Origin: Achatina immaculata
Lineage: Eukaryota > Mollusca > Gastropoda > Stylommatophora > Achatinidae
Assembly (NCBI GenBank): GCA_009760885.1
Contig: CM019701.1
Coordinates: 36,098,697 to 36,162,696, forward strand
Direction: 5' to 3'
Length of the DNA: 64,000 nucleotides
Position numbers and translations under genes: made by a program
Notes under the pieces: generated by a model
Seen by the model: only the letters and a program-made list of their open reading frames with translations
Databases searched by the model: none
Told to the model about the DNA's origin: nothing
Shown here: piece by piece, positions 54,790 to 64,000 of the stretch
Position numbering within the stretch: the first letter of the stretch is position 1
Layout of the letters: each line of letters starts with the position of its first letter

Positions 54790-57700
54790 TCATTTCATTC
54801 ATTCCTTTGCATGTCCCTTGCGGAACTTTGCCTCCCAAACAGCACTCCTGTAGGCCTCTCGGTTGTGAGCAAGATGGCCTGCTGCTGATGCATCCATTTC
54901 CAGATCATCAACGATGTCTTGCAGCCATCTTCGTTTCGGTCTTCCTCTTTTTCTTTTTCCCATTATGTATCCTTCCAATACGGTCTTCTCTAAATTATCA
55001 TGACGTTTAATGTGGCCAAAATATTTAAGTTTTCTCTCTTTAATCCTCTTTACTAGCCAGCCTTCTTCAATATTAAGCTCTTGTAGTATAGATATATTTG
55101 TTCTTTTTTGTGTCCACGATATTTGGAGAACTCTTCTATAGCATTTACATTCAAAGGCATTTATGTGCTTCTCAGCTGTTTTGTTAAGTGTCCAGGTCTC
55201 ACAGGCATATGTTGCGATAGGAAAGATGCATGCCCTTAAAAATCTTATTTTTGTGGTTCTGTCTGCTCCTCTCCACAGATTCTTTATTTGTTTTACTTTC
55301 TGAAGAGCAATAGATGTCCTCCTTTTAATTTCCCTCATTGTATCTCCATTATTAGTTAGTAGTGATCCAAGATATTCAAAACACTCCACTTCTTCCAGTT
55401 TTTCCTCATTGATACATATTTCAGTTGCCTTGTTTGTTTTGTCAGTTGTCATCACTTTAGTTTTCTTTGCATTAAGATAGAGGTTCTGCTCTTCGCTGTT
55501 CTTGCGGACTGACATAATTAGTTTTTCCATTCCTTCTTGTGTTGTGGACAGCAATACTGTGTCATCAGCATATCTAATCTCTGGTATTTCATAACCTCCA
55601 ATTGTTATGGCATCGTAATATTCTTTGTCTACATCTTCTCTAACATTCCTCATTATATTTTCAGTATACAAGTTAAATAAGTAGGGTGACAATATGCACC
55701 CCTGACGGACCCCTTGTTTTATGTCAAACCAACTTGTTGTTTCACCATTTATTCTTACTGCTGCTTGTTGGTTTAAATACAGCAGTGATGTTAATTGTAT
55801 CAAATGTGTTGGAAATCCCATTTTTTCCATTATTTCCCAAAGTTTCTGGTGTTGTACACAATCAAATGCCTTTGAGTAGTCTATAAAGGATAAATATAGA
55901 TTCACATTAAACTCCCTGCATTTCTCTATTATCAATCTTAGATTGAATATATGATCTCTTGATCCTCTTCCTTGCCTGAAGCCAGCTTGGACCATATTGA
56001 CTTCTTCTTCTATTTTCTTTCGAAATCTACCCATTATGATGTTTAACAGAATTTTACTGGCATGACTAATCAGGGCAACAGTTCTGTAGTTGGTGCATAA
56101 TTTCAGGTTACCCTTTTTTGGCAGTGGTATGAATACAGTTCTTTTCCATTCCTTTGGCCAAATACCTGAATGCCATATCTTTTTACATAGTGCATGATAG
56201 ATTGTTGCACACTCCTTTCCTCCTGCTTTAATAAATTCAGCGGTTATCTCATCACATCCTGGTGATTTACCATTTTTCAGACTCTTTATTGCCCATAAAA
56301 CTTCTTCCATTGTCGGCTCGGGTTCTTTCTCCTCCAATAATAATTCACACTGTTGATTTCTGCTTCCACAGTCGGTTGTTTCATACATTCTTTTGCAATA
56401 TTCCTTCCATCTTTCCAGAATTTCCTCTGTCTCTGTCAAGGTATTCCCCATCTCATCACAAATTACATTTAGCTTAGGTGTGACATTTCTCGTCAATGTC
56501 TTCATTTCTTTAAACATTTCACTATCTCTTCCACACCTCTGATGTTCTTCTATTCTTTCACAACAATCTTGTATGTATTGTTTTTTGTCTTTTCTTATGT
56601 TTCTTCGTACTTCTTTTGTTAAAGTTTTATATTTATCTTTGTTGTTGTTTGTCACTCTCCATTGCGTCTTCATTTCTCTACATTGTTTTATCAGTTCTAG
56701 TGTACCTGCTGTGATCCATCTATTCCTTTGTGTTTTCTTTACTGGAACCATGTCTTTAGCTGTTGTTACTAAGATATCTTTGGCCTGCGTAGCCAATTCA
56801 TCTGGTGTCATCTCTTCCTGTACAGCCATCAGGATTTCGAAACGGTTCTTCACTTCTATACCGTATTGTTCTGGTATATTTGTAAGGTCAAAGCGGAGTG
56901 GTCTTGATCCCATAACTATCTTTTTTATCTTTATCTTCATGTCTGCTATTAATAACTCATGGTCCGTGTCACAATAAGCACCTGGTAAAGTTTTTGCTGA
57001 TGTTATGCTTGACCTCCACCTTCTCTGCACTAAAATGTAATCTATTTGATTCCTGGTTTTCCCATCAGGTGATGTCCATGTGGAAAGTCTTCTTGGATGT
57101 TGTTTAAAAAGTGTGTTAGCGATCATTAGCTCATTTTCCATACAAAACGCCATTAGATTGTCACCTGCCTCATTTCTGTGTCCTATGCTAAATTTCCCTA
57201 CAACATGTCCTTCATCTTCTGCTCTTTCTGTACCAATTTTTGCATTAAAATCACCCATTATAAATACAATATCATTTTTCCGCACCTGGTCCATTGTCGT
57301 CTGCAGTGTGTTATAAAAATGTTCTACTTCATCTTCTTCTGCTGCTGATGTAGGTGCATATACCTGGATGACTGTTATATTTCTAGGAATGCCCTTAAGT
57401 CTGATTGTTAGGATTCTATCACTCACTGGGTTGTAGCCTAGTAATGCTTTTGATGTTGATTTGTCCAAAAAAAAAGCCACTCCATTCTTTCCTCCTACTT
57501 CTCCGCCAGAATATATAAATATATTATCATTCTCGCTCTTAAAGTGTCCTGATCCTTTCCATTGATGTTCGCAGATTCCCAAAATGCGTATCCGCGTTCT
57601 TTTCATCTCGTCACTTATTACTTGATATTTTCCCTCATACATACTTCTTACATTCCATGTTCCTACTCTTATTTTTCTTGTTAGTTTGATACAGGGGTTT

Positions 57701-58168
57701 TCCTTGGTAACACCGTCAGGATTTTGTCCGTCATCACAATTACTAGTACCGACCTCTGCCTCACACTCTTCCCCAGTGTTAAAATTAGATCTATCTGGCC
57801 TGGGGGACTCACCACCAGATCTTTTTCCTATTTGACTTTCCATGATTGCTGCTTGGGTTTCTTGGTATGTTTCCAGAAGGTAGTTTACCATTGCTTTCCT
57901 TCCGGGCAGTGACTGTACTAGTCAGTGATCGTAGCCATTGTCCCTACATTGAGATCATCTGCCTACCATCATAGAATGGTGACCATAACCAACATTATCT
58001 GTCAGCTGCTCTCCCATTCCATCCACCACCTGCTCCCATGGCTTCACGTCACCCTGATCGGGGGGCTATACGGGTACTCCACCTTGCCCAAGGGTGTCCC
58101 GTAGACTGACGGAGGTAAGGAGGCGTCTTACTTCTCCTTTGATAGGGGATACCCCTACCCCGCTAACC

Positions 58169-58170
<2 letters not shown>
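54790..58170 (-). mobile_element. family A retrotransposon, complete copy, ORF intact
   Basis: The 3381-bp element starts on the minus strand at 58170 with CTGGTTAGCGGGGTAGGGGT. It has a ~280-bp 5' UTR, one 1030-codon ORF, only a few bases of 3' UTR, and the tail GGAATGAATGAAATGAAT. (TA)n lies on both sides, so any TSD is hidden in the TA repeat. One ORF with endonuclease and RT, a very short 3' UTR and a simple-repeat tail match the RTE clade. It is the only intact transposon gene in the window, and truncated near-identical copies (25949) suggest recent activity. Confidence 0.93.
54799..57891 (-). CDS. AP-endonuclease/reverse transcriptase polyprotein, family A (RTE-like)
   Basis: The 1030-residue protein copies its own mRNA into the genome by target-primed reverse transcription in the nucleus. 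The start at 57891 has good context (GCAATGG). AP-endonuclease spans about residues 75-322: VGTWNVRSMYEG (77-88), Glu108 in CEHQWKG, QVYAPT (176-181), MGDFNAKIG with Asp214, RNQIDYILV with Asp284 and DTDHELL with His311. A basic linker covers 325-530. RT spans about 575-820: AGFRQGRGSRDHIFNLRLII, SFIDYSKAFD with Asp671, GVRQGCILSPYLFN (727-740) and YADD at 774-777. The C-terminal part has Cys/His residues (YACETW, FECKCYRR, FGHIKRHD) and GKRKRGRPKRRW (978-989). All catalytic residues are present and no frameshift is seen. It is a transposon gene, not a host gene. Confidence 0.95.
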   Translation of the reverse strand: MVNYLLETYQETQAAIMESQIGKRSGGESPRPDRSNFNTGEECEAEVGTSNCDDGQNPDGVTKENPCIKLTRKIRVGTWNVRSMYEGKYQVISDEMKRTRIRILGICEHQWKGSGHFKSENDNIFIYSGGEVGGKNGVAFFLDKSTSKALLGYNPVSDRILTIRLKGIPRNITVIQVYAPTSAAEEDEVEHFYNTLQTTMDQVRKNDIVFIMGDFNAKIGTERAEDEGHVVGKFSIGHRNEAGDNLMAFCMENELMIANTLFKQHPRRLSTWTSPDGKTRNQIDYILVQRRWRSSITSAKTLPGAYCDTDHELLIADMKIKIKKIVMGSRPLRFDLTNIPEQYGIEVKNRFEILMAVQEEMTPDELATQAKDILVTTAKDMVPVKKTQRNRWITAGTLELIKQCREMKTQWRVTNNNKDKYKTLTKEVRRNIRKDKKQYIQDCCERIEEHQRCGRDSEMFKEMKTLTRNVTPKLNVICDEMGNTLTETEEILERWKEYCKRMYETTDCGSRNQQCELLLEEKEPEPTMEEVLWAIKSLKNGKSPGCDEITAEFIKAGGKECATIYHALCKKIWHSGIWPKEWKRTVFIPLPKKGNLKLCTNYRTVALISHASKILLNIIMGRFRKKIEEEVNMVQAGFRQGRGSRDHIFNLRLIIEKCREFNVNLYLSFIDYSKAFDCVQHQKLWEIMEKMGFPTHLIQLTSLLYLNQQAAVRINGETTSWFDIKQGVRQGCILSPYLFNLYTENIMRNVREDVDKEYYDAITIGGYEIPEIRYADDTVLLSTTQEGMEKLIMSVRKNSEEQNLYLNAKKTKVMTTDKTNKATEICINEEKLEEVECFEYLGSLLTNNGDTMREIKRRTSIALQKVKQIKNLWRGADRTTKIRFLRACIFPIATYACETWTLNKTAEKHINAFECKCYRRVLQISWTQKRTNISILQELNIEEGWLVKRIKERKLKYFGHIKRHDNLEKTVLEGYIMGKRKRGRPKRRWLQDIVDDLEMDASAAGHLAHNREAYRSAVWEAKFRKGHAKE

Positions 58171-58201
<31 letters not shown>
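58171..58201. repeat. (TA)n between full-length A and family C
   Basis: TA run of 31 bp. The A 5' end is on its left and a 5'-truncated C copy on its right. Confidence 0.95.
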
Positions 58202-58202
<1 letters not shown>

Positions 58203-58206
<4 letters not shown>

Positions 58207-60576
58207 GGTCATTGGAGGAACAATATTTCCACACAGAGATACATAAAACAACATGGATACCTCCAGATGATAGAACCAGAAATCAGATAGATCACTTTTG
58301 TATCAGAAAGCAATTCAGAATATGTGATAGATGTAGGACTATATAGAAGTGCAGATGTCAACAGTGGTCACAAACTGTGTTTAGAGAAAATAAGACTACA
58401 ACTGAAAAGCCAACACAAGAAAGCAGTACTCAGAACTCAGAAAGATAAATGATTATAGTCTGCAGGATGAAAATACTAAGAGTAATTTCAATCTGGAACT
58501 TACCAAACAGTTCACAGCACTCAGTAATGTAGAGGAGACAGATATAAATGAATTATAGCATTCTTACATCACAGCCATAATCACAGCAGCAAAAACAAGT
58601 GCCTGACTACAAAAAACAAGTAGAAAAGCATAGATATCATATAACACATGGAAATCCGTAGATGAAAGACGAACACCCAGATCAGCGATATTGAATGTAA
58701 AGACAGATCTTGGAAAAGATTTGGCAAAAAGCAACTTACAAAGGAATAGACAATAAAGTAAAAAGTTCAGCTAGAAGGGATAAAAGAGAATACATGGACA
58801 ATAAAGCGAAAGAAGCAGAGACAACAGCAAAAATGGGGGACAGCATATTTAACATACGAAAGAGGCTAACAGGTACTATTGCATCCAGAGATAGACCAAT
58901 CCTTAGCAAAACTGTTAACATCAGGTAAAGAACAAAAGCAAAGATGGGCCGAACACTTCCAAGAAATACTTAATCGACCACACCCAAAAGAATTGATAGA
59001 CTTTGAAACTGACTTATCAATCCCACAACTAAATGTCAACCTAGATGAAATTACATTACATGAAATTGGAACAGCCATGAATCTAATGGCTAACAATACA
59101 GCTGCAGGTGAAGATGAACTAACACCCAAAATGTTAAAACCTATTAACAGTGACAACATGAGCCAACTATAAAGAATGTTTATTAAAATTTGGAAAGAAG
59201 AAAAAGTCCCTTCTAAATGGAAAAAGGGAATCACTGTTAAAATGTCCAAAAAAGGCAACATCAGTGACTGCGATAACTGGAGGGGTGTAACCGTACTATC
59301 AGTTGTGTCAAAGTTGCTTTGTAAAGTGATTCTAAAGAGAATTAAGAATGTAGTGGATACTGCAATGATTGAAGAACAGGCAGGATTTCGAAAAGGGAGA
59401 AGCTGCTTCAATCAGATCTTTACTCTAAGAATAATACTTGAAGAACATATCAAAAATGAAAAGCCATTAATCTTGAACTTCATAGACTTTAAAAAGGCAT
59501 TTTATAGCATACACAGAGATACATTGTGGAGAATTCTAAGAATATATCCAATGCCATCTAAGATTGTCAATATCGTTAGGGACTTCTAGAATGGATATGT
59601 TTGTGCAATCAACACAGAAGAATGAATGACTGAATGGTTCCAGACTGAAACAGGCGTGAAACAAGAATGTATATTATCTCCCTTGCTTTCTGCAATTGCC
59701 ATAGACTTCATAATGAAAAATGCTGCACGGGTAAAACGGGCATTGATTGGGTACGTGAGACCCAACTGGAAGATCTTGATTTTATAGGTGATATAACTCT
59801 TATCAATGACAATGTGAAATCAATGCAAGTAAAAACAGATACCCTGTCTTCAATGGCTAGTTAAATAGGACTTGAAATTAACAAGGACAAAACAAAATTA
59901 TTAAACTTCTCATTAATCATGAAGGAAAAATATACATAGAAAGAACATCTGTCAAAGAAGTAAAGCAATTTGCATATCTTGGTAGCTATATAGATCAGGA
60001 TGGTGACACCAGAAAGGAAGTTAGAATTAGAACTGCAAAAGCAGCATCGATCTTCAATAATCTTGGGAACATATGGCATTCACAAGTTACAAGCACAAAA
60101 ACTAAGTTAAGATTATTCAATTCAAATGTAACATCCACCCTCATTTATGCATGTGAAAGATGGAAAACATTTAAAGAAACAAACAAGAAATTAGACTCTT
60201 TTGAAAACAAATGCTTTAGGAAAATACTCGGTATAAAGTAGAATGAATTCAATAACAATGCAGAGATAAGACAGATAAGCAAACAACAACCAGTCTCATG
60301 GGTGATCAGAAAAGAAGATGGACATATGTTGGTCATGTGCTGAGAAGAAACAACCAGAGAATCCTAAAACAAGCTATCAAGTGGAATACATAAGGATGAA
60401 GAAAAAGAGGTCGACCATGTGAAACTCAAAAGAGAACACAAAAGAGGCCAGCTTAGTGGCAATAACATCTTTTGATGAGATTGAAAAGCTCACTGAAAAC
60501 AGGAAATCTTGGCAATCTTACCATACGAGCTGTATGTGACGTTTAACGGCACAGGAAGTATATGAGATGTACGAAG
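58203..60576 (+). mobile_element. family C retrotransposon, ~2.37 kb, between (TA)n arrays
   Basis: It starts in the endonuclease (the minus-strand equivalent is at 52800) with the NQIDHFCIRKQFR codons. The linker IGTAMNLMANNTAAGEDELT follows, then the RT pieces EEQAGFRKGRSCFNQIFTLR and LNFIDFKKAFYSIHRDTLWR (second Asp of the motif changed to Tyr). LEDLDFIGDITLINDN lies in place of FADD. The C-terminal GHVLRRN and RKRGRPCETQKR codons and the tail GAAGTATATGAGATGTACGAAG lead into (TA)n. Catalytic FADD has become FIGD and many frames are broken, so it is inactive. Confidence 0.85.
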
Positions 60577-60592
60577 ATATATATATATATAT
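60577..60592. repeat. (TA)n between C and A 3' ends
   Basis: About 16 bp of AT joins the C tail and an oppositely oriented A 3' end. Confidence 0.9.
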
Positions 60593-60594
60593 CT

Positions 60595-60665
60595 TCATTT
60601 ATTTATTCGGATGTCGCTTTGCGGAACTTTGCTTCCCTTACAGCACTCCTATAGGTTTCTGTTTG
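60595..60665 (-). mobile_element. family A, ~70-bp 3' end
   Basis: CATTTATTTATTCGGATGTCGCTTTGCGGAACTTTGC matches the A 3' terminus (tail, then terminal AKFRK codons). It is the shortest A piece here and tail-to-tail with the C copy. Confidence 0.75.
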
Positions 60666-60723
60666 AAAAAAAAACATTAGACCAAAAAGATTCCTGAAAT
60701 TTTTTCCAGTCTTCTGGTTCTTT

Positions 60724-60782
<59 letters not shown>

Positions 60783-61301
60783 ACATTGCACTGACGCGAC
60801 AACAAAGAAAGAATGAGAGAAAACCACTTGTCAATGTGCAAAACATGACATACTGTTGTACCAACTTTTGATGCGGCGATGGCGTACAGTGAATAAGAAT
60901 TATCGTTACGTTCGAACTAGAAGACATATAATATAGCGAGGAATATAAAGAAAAATGTGATAACATTTTCATTTTCATTTTGTTATACGCTTTATTATTT
61001 TGTGCCTGTTCAAAGCCGAGTAGGCGGAAACATTTGTTGCTACTGTAATTTTTCTTTTTAATACATATTTTACTTGTCTTCTTTGCCATTCTCTTTGGTA
61101 TCGATCTTGCAGAACTTTCACGTGATACCATTATTTGAATGGATCACTAAAGCTAGCAAAGATGAACTTCAGATATCATATAACGTTCACAAGCAGTTAT
61201 ACACAGAAAACTAGTCCAGAGTGCCCGCTTATAATTAAATGAAGTGATTTTGAAAATTCTCGTTTTTTTTTTTTTCACAGAGCATGTTTTTCATAACACT
61301 A
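60666..61301. other. anonymous DNA with (CT)n(CA)n microsatellite
   Basis: (CT)n at 60729-60767 passes into (CA)n to 60782. A poly-T run lies at 61265-61276. No gene. Confidence 0.5.
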
Positions 61302-61302
61302 G

Positions 61303-62027
61303 CTGATTACCCGGCGTTGCCTGGGTATTTATTTATCCCAATCAACAACTTTTTATTCATTTCCACAACTTTCTAGAAGGGTCTACAGAGGTCTATGTCT
61401 ATTCGGTTCTACAATCCTCTAGAAGGATCTACAATGTTCTATTCATTTCCACAACCCTCTAGAAGGTTCTACAGAGTCTAGACGGTTCTACAGAGTTCTA
61501 TTCCTTCTATTCGACTAAACGTGGGCTTAATAATTGTCATCAGGAGTGTCACCAATCAGCTTAGCGACCTCGATCACTATGGATTCGACACTAGTCTCGG
61601 TTATTTTGAACGTTTTATTTTTCACCACTTCTCACCCCACCCCTCATGCGATGGAGGCTGAGCTTGCGAGTGTCACGATTCATCTCAACGGCCCCAAAAA
61701 CTATGGATTCGATACTAATATCAGTCGTTTTCGATTATTTTTACATGTCACGCCATCCCACCCCACCCCTAGGGCTCCCCATGCCGATTGGGGCTGAACT
61801 TGGACTTAAACGGCAACGAGAGTGTCACTATTCATCTCAGCGACACTGAAACTATGGATTCGACACTAATATCGGTCATTTTCGATTATTTGTACATGTC
61901 CTCCGACCCCTACGGGTCATAGGGGTATCCTAGGGATGATCTAACCCCACGGTGCACTGTCCAGATTGTAAGTCATATATGTGCCAAGTTCGGGTGAAAT
62001 TGCTCCAGGCGTTCCATCGTGATGCTC

Positions 62028-62063
<36 letters not shown>
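61303..62063 (-). mobile_element. non-autonomous Helitron with internal tandem modules
   Basis: On the minus strand the 3' terminus reads AATACCCAGGCAACGCCGGG then TAATCAGCTAG and a flanking T. That is a GC-rich hairpin ~10 nt before CTAG (fits CTRR), inserted next to T. The 5' part has CGCCTGGAGCAATTTCACCC and then a (GT)n run, but the exact 5' TC is lost in the microsatellite. Inside are three ~110-160-bp modules with ACTATGGATTCGA(C/T)ACTA (61575, 61690, 61851) and several CTCTAGAAGG-type repeats (61370-61510). There is no Rep/helicase coding, so any movement would depend on proteins supplied in trans. Confidence 0.7.

Positions 62064-62092
<29 letters not shown>
62029..62092. repeat. (CA)n followed by (TA)n
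   Basis: CA run 62029-62064, then AT run to 62092. It joins the Helitron 5' side to a C 3' end. Confidence 0.95.
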
Positions 62093-62095
<3 letters not shown>

Positions 62096-62930
62096 TTTTC
62101 CGTGCCGTTAAACGTCACATAGGGCTCGCAAGGTAGTTCGCCAAATTTTCCTGTTTTCGGCGAGTCTTTAAACCTCTTCAATGGATTTTATACCTACTAA
62201 TTTGGCCTCTCTTAACAATAACCTCTTCAGAGTTTCACGCGGTCTGCCTCTTTTTCTTTGGCCTGCTGTGTTCCATTTTATAGCTTGTTTTGGGATTCTC
62301 CGACTGTTTCTTCTCATCACGTGATCATCATATGTCCATCTCCTTTTCCTGATCACCCATGAGACTGGTTGTTGTTCAGTCATCTGTCTTATCTCTGCAT
62401 TGTTCTTGAATTCTTTCCACTTGATGCCAAGTATTTTCCTTTAAGCATTTGTTTTCAAAAGAGTTTAATTTTTTTGGGTCTATTTCTTTAGTTGTTTTCC
62501 ATCTTTCACGTGCATAAATGAGGGTGGATATTACATTTGAATTGAACAGTCTTAATTAGGTTTTTGTGCTTATAACTTGTGAATGCCATATGTTCTCAAG
62601 ATTATTGAAGATCGATGCTGCTTTTGCAGTTCTAATTCTAACTTCCTTTCTGGTGTCACCATCCTGGTCTATGTAGCTGCCAAGGCATGCAAACTGAGTG
62701 ACTTCTTCAACATGTGTCCCTTCTATGTGAATTTTTCCATTTTGATTAATTGGAAGTTTCATTATTTTTGTTTTGTCCTTGTTAATTTCAAGCCCTATTT
62801 TGCTAGCCAGTGAAGACAGGCTATCTGTTTTTTCTTGCATGGAATTCACATTGTTACCGATAAGAGTTATGTCATCAGCAAAATCAAGATATTCTAGCTG
62901 GGTCTCATGTGCCTAGTCAATACCTGTGTT
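62093..62930 (-). mobile_element. family C retrotransposon, 3' ~840 bp
   Basis: The 3' end abuts (TA)n at 62092. The minus strand encodes RTLREPYVT-like terminal codons, RKRGRPRETLKRLLLREAKL, WVIRKRRWTYDDHVMRRNSR, then LSSLASKIGLEINKDKTKIM and YIDQDGDTRKEVRIRTAKAA. It begins near the codons for FADD (GTCATCAGCAAAATC at 62869-62883) and ends at LEYLDF upstream. It is 5'-truncated inside the RT. Confidence 0.85.
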
Positions 62931-63615
62931 ACCTGTATAGATTTAAAGTCTTGGGATGGATTTCACAAGCGCAAAATTACATATGCACAACCAAGTGCCT
63001 AATACCTCCTCAAATGACAGCCACACAAACACATCATTAATTTTTCTTTTAATGGAAAGCGAGTTCTAATTTACAGACTGATTATTGAAACTCATTGTCA
63101 ACACCAGACAGTGAGTACACTTTCACAATTCGGTTTGTGCGTACATCAGTTCTTTTCTTACATTGTCGGCTGATTATTACTCCATTTTTTTTCGGCCTAA
63201 CGTAAAGGTAATGCAAATTAGCCATATTTTTGCATAACTTATTGTTTCTGAATAAATGAATCAATTTATTGTGCAGTTTTCGAAGTACTTTGTTCGAATA
63301 TAAATGTATAATTTAGAGAAAAAAAATCTACTATTTCTATATTTTTGAAACTTGAGTGGAAAGTAATCACATTGAACTCTTTGCTTGGAGGATTGGCTTG
63401 GCTCACTTTTTGGTAGGGGTAATGATCTCAAAACGTTAATACTTTTGAACATGACTTTTGTATTTTGTTTTCAGACCGCAGAAGCAAGAGTATAATAGTA
63501 TAATACTAATGCAGTAAAACATATAAATGCGTTTCATGTACAATCGGCCTGCTTTTCTTTGTCTATTCAACAATAGATAAGAAACCTCTCACCCCCGCTG
63601 GAGGATTCAATTTTA
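62931..63615. other. sequence upstream of the host-like exon
   Basis: No transposon match was found over ~700 bp, which is unusual in this window and may mean host intergenic or promoter sequence. No TATA-type promoter could be asserted. Confidence 0.4.
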
Positions 63616-63648
63616 ATGACAACACGGCGGAAGCAAGTAGACAGTTGA
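63616..63648 (+). other. possible upstream ORF before the chromodomain-like exon
   Basis: A 10-codon ATG frame ends at TGA 39 bp before the main ATG. GTGTAAGT at 63650-63657 resembles a splice donor and could end a non-coding exon, so the transcript structure is uncertain. Confidence 0.25.
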
Positions 63649-63686
63649 GGTGTAAGTAGGTCTTGTCGGGCGCGGAAGAGGGAGGC

Positions 63687-63863
63687 ATGGATTCAGATGT
63701 GGACAAAAATGTTGGTGAAAATCTTGGAAACGCCAAAAGACGAAATTCACAGCTAGCTAGCGGGGCACATATGTTTCACTCAACGGCAGGAGCAGAACCT
63801 GACAATAAGTACTACGAAGTGGAAGCAATATTAGACGGACCAAGAAAACGGAGGGAGCATCTA
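63687..63863 (+). CDS. first coding exon of a chromodomain-type protein (partial)
   Basis: From ATG 63687 (GGCATGG, good start context) the frame runs 59 codons to a consensus donor, CTA|GTAAGT at 63864. The N-terminal ~40 residues are polar and low in hydrophobics. The exon ends in YYEVEAILDGPRKRREHL, which resembles the first strand of a chromodomain (YEVE.IL......G...YLVKWKG), a methyl-lysine reader in heterochromatin proteins. The aromatic Y of YEVE would be the first cage residue. The intron would fall in phase 0 just where V(K)WKG is expected, so the rest of the domain should be in the next exon outside or at the edge of this window. I cannot tell whether it is an HP1, SUV39, CDY or MPP8-type protein. 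The open frame past the donor reaches a stop at 63890. Confidence 0.55.
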
Positions 63864-63869
63864 GTAAGT
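63864..63869 (+). promoter_or_regulatory. splice donor GTAAGT
   Basis: GTAAGT directly follows the YEVEAILD...EHL codons and matches the 5' splice-site consensus at all six intron positions. Confidence 0.6.
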
Positions 63870-63920
63870 ATCAAAATCGTAAATATGTAGCGCAATGTAG
63901 GTTTTTGCCAAGCTGTAAAC

Positions 63921-63980
63921 ATGTTAGCAACGGTCTTGTGTAAAAATTGTGGCACTAACCGAACCAGCAAACGTAGAATG
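63921..63980 (+). other. possible second exon or separate first exon
   Basis: ATG at 63921 opens 20 codons with one CxxC pair (CKNCG) and a basic end (TSKRRM), followed by a perfect GTAAGT at 63981. There is no clear acceptor upstream. It may be an alternative first exon or chance; the window ends 20 bp later. Confidence 0.25.
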
Positions 63981-64000
63981 GTAAGTTTTCAAATCCAGTT

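Noticed and set aside
54790..58170. Family A as a site-specific element for (TA)n
   Set aside because: Other A copies have TSDs such as ATCCGGCAAAG, AATTAAATACCA and TATCTAGAT, so (TA)n is not required for A.
63663..63686. Upstream in-frame TTG as start of the chromodomain-like frame
   Set aside because: Animal genes normally start at ATG; ATG 63687 has good context, so the eight codons before it are more likely 5' UTR.

Overview
This is nuclear DNA from an animal, most likely an arthropod with a large, repeat-swollen genome. I infer this from mariner DD34D, Tc1, pogo/Tigger, Helitron, Penelope-like and Ty3/Gypsy remnants, several APE-endonuclease plus reverse-transcriptase retrotransposon families, AT-rich composition with many microsatellites, and a spliced-looking exon at the right edge. 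There are no operons, ribosome binding sites or CRISPR arrays. The species cannot be named from the sequence. Nearly every recognisable protein belongs to a transposable element. The one good host-gene candidate is a chromodomain-type first exon at 63687-63863, ending at a consensus splice donor.

I use working names for five single-ORF, RTE-like retrotransposon families. Family A has the C-terminal signature GKRKRGRPKRRW and a 3' tail of (GAATG)-type repeats; its complete copy at 54790-58170 has an uninterrupted 1030-codon ORF. Family B (C-terminus RSKGRPKETW, (GA)n tail) has a full-length but mutated copy at 27303-30483 with an 11-bp target-site duplication (TSD). Family C (C-terminus RKRGRPRETL, GATGTAAG-like tail) is the most frequent and is repeatedly bordered by (TA)n arrays. 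Family D ((ATG)n tail) and family E are rarer. A further set of fragments carries RT and RNase H domains of the I/R1 type.

Layout: 1-7.3 kb holds RNase H remnants, small A and B insertions, a split C copy and a D fragment. 7.3-12.8 kb is mostly anonymous sequence with pogo and mariner relics and an I-like RT/RNase H fragment. 12.9-15.8 kb is a Tc1 element, itself invaded by a tandem-repeat-bearing insertion, sitting among minisatellite units. 16.4-21.8 kb is an I/R1-type linker relic and a second B copy broken by two A insertions. 21.9-25.7 kb holds a Penelope-like GIY-YIG relic, an E fragment, a perfect 36-bp-arm hairpin and a D insertion. 25.9-30.5 kb has a young A copy and full-length B. 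31-38.9 kb is a mosaic containing an ~800-bp inverted duplication. 40.5-48.6 kb has B, C, mariner and tandem C copies. 49.9-54.7 kb has Gypsy, C, Helitron and A fragments. 54.8-62.9 kb has full-length A, C, a non-autonomous Helitron and C again. The last kilobase contains the host-like exon(s).

The order of insertion can be read from TSDs: A copies lie inside both B and C copies, and a B 3' end lies inside a C copy. A therefore looks like the youngest family and the only one here with an intact coding sequence.
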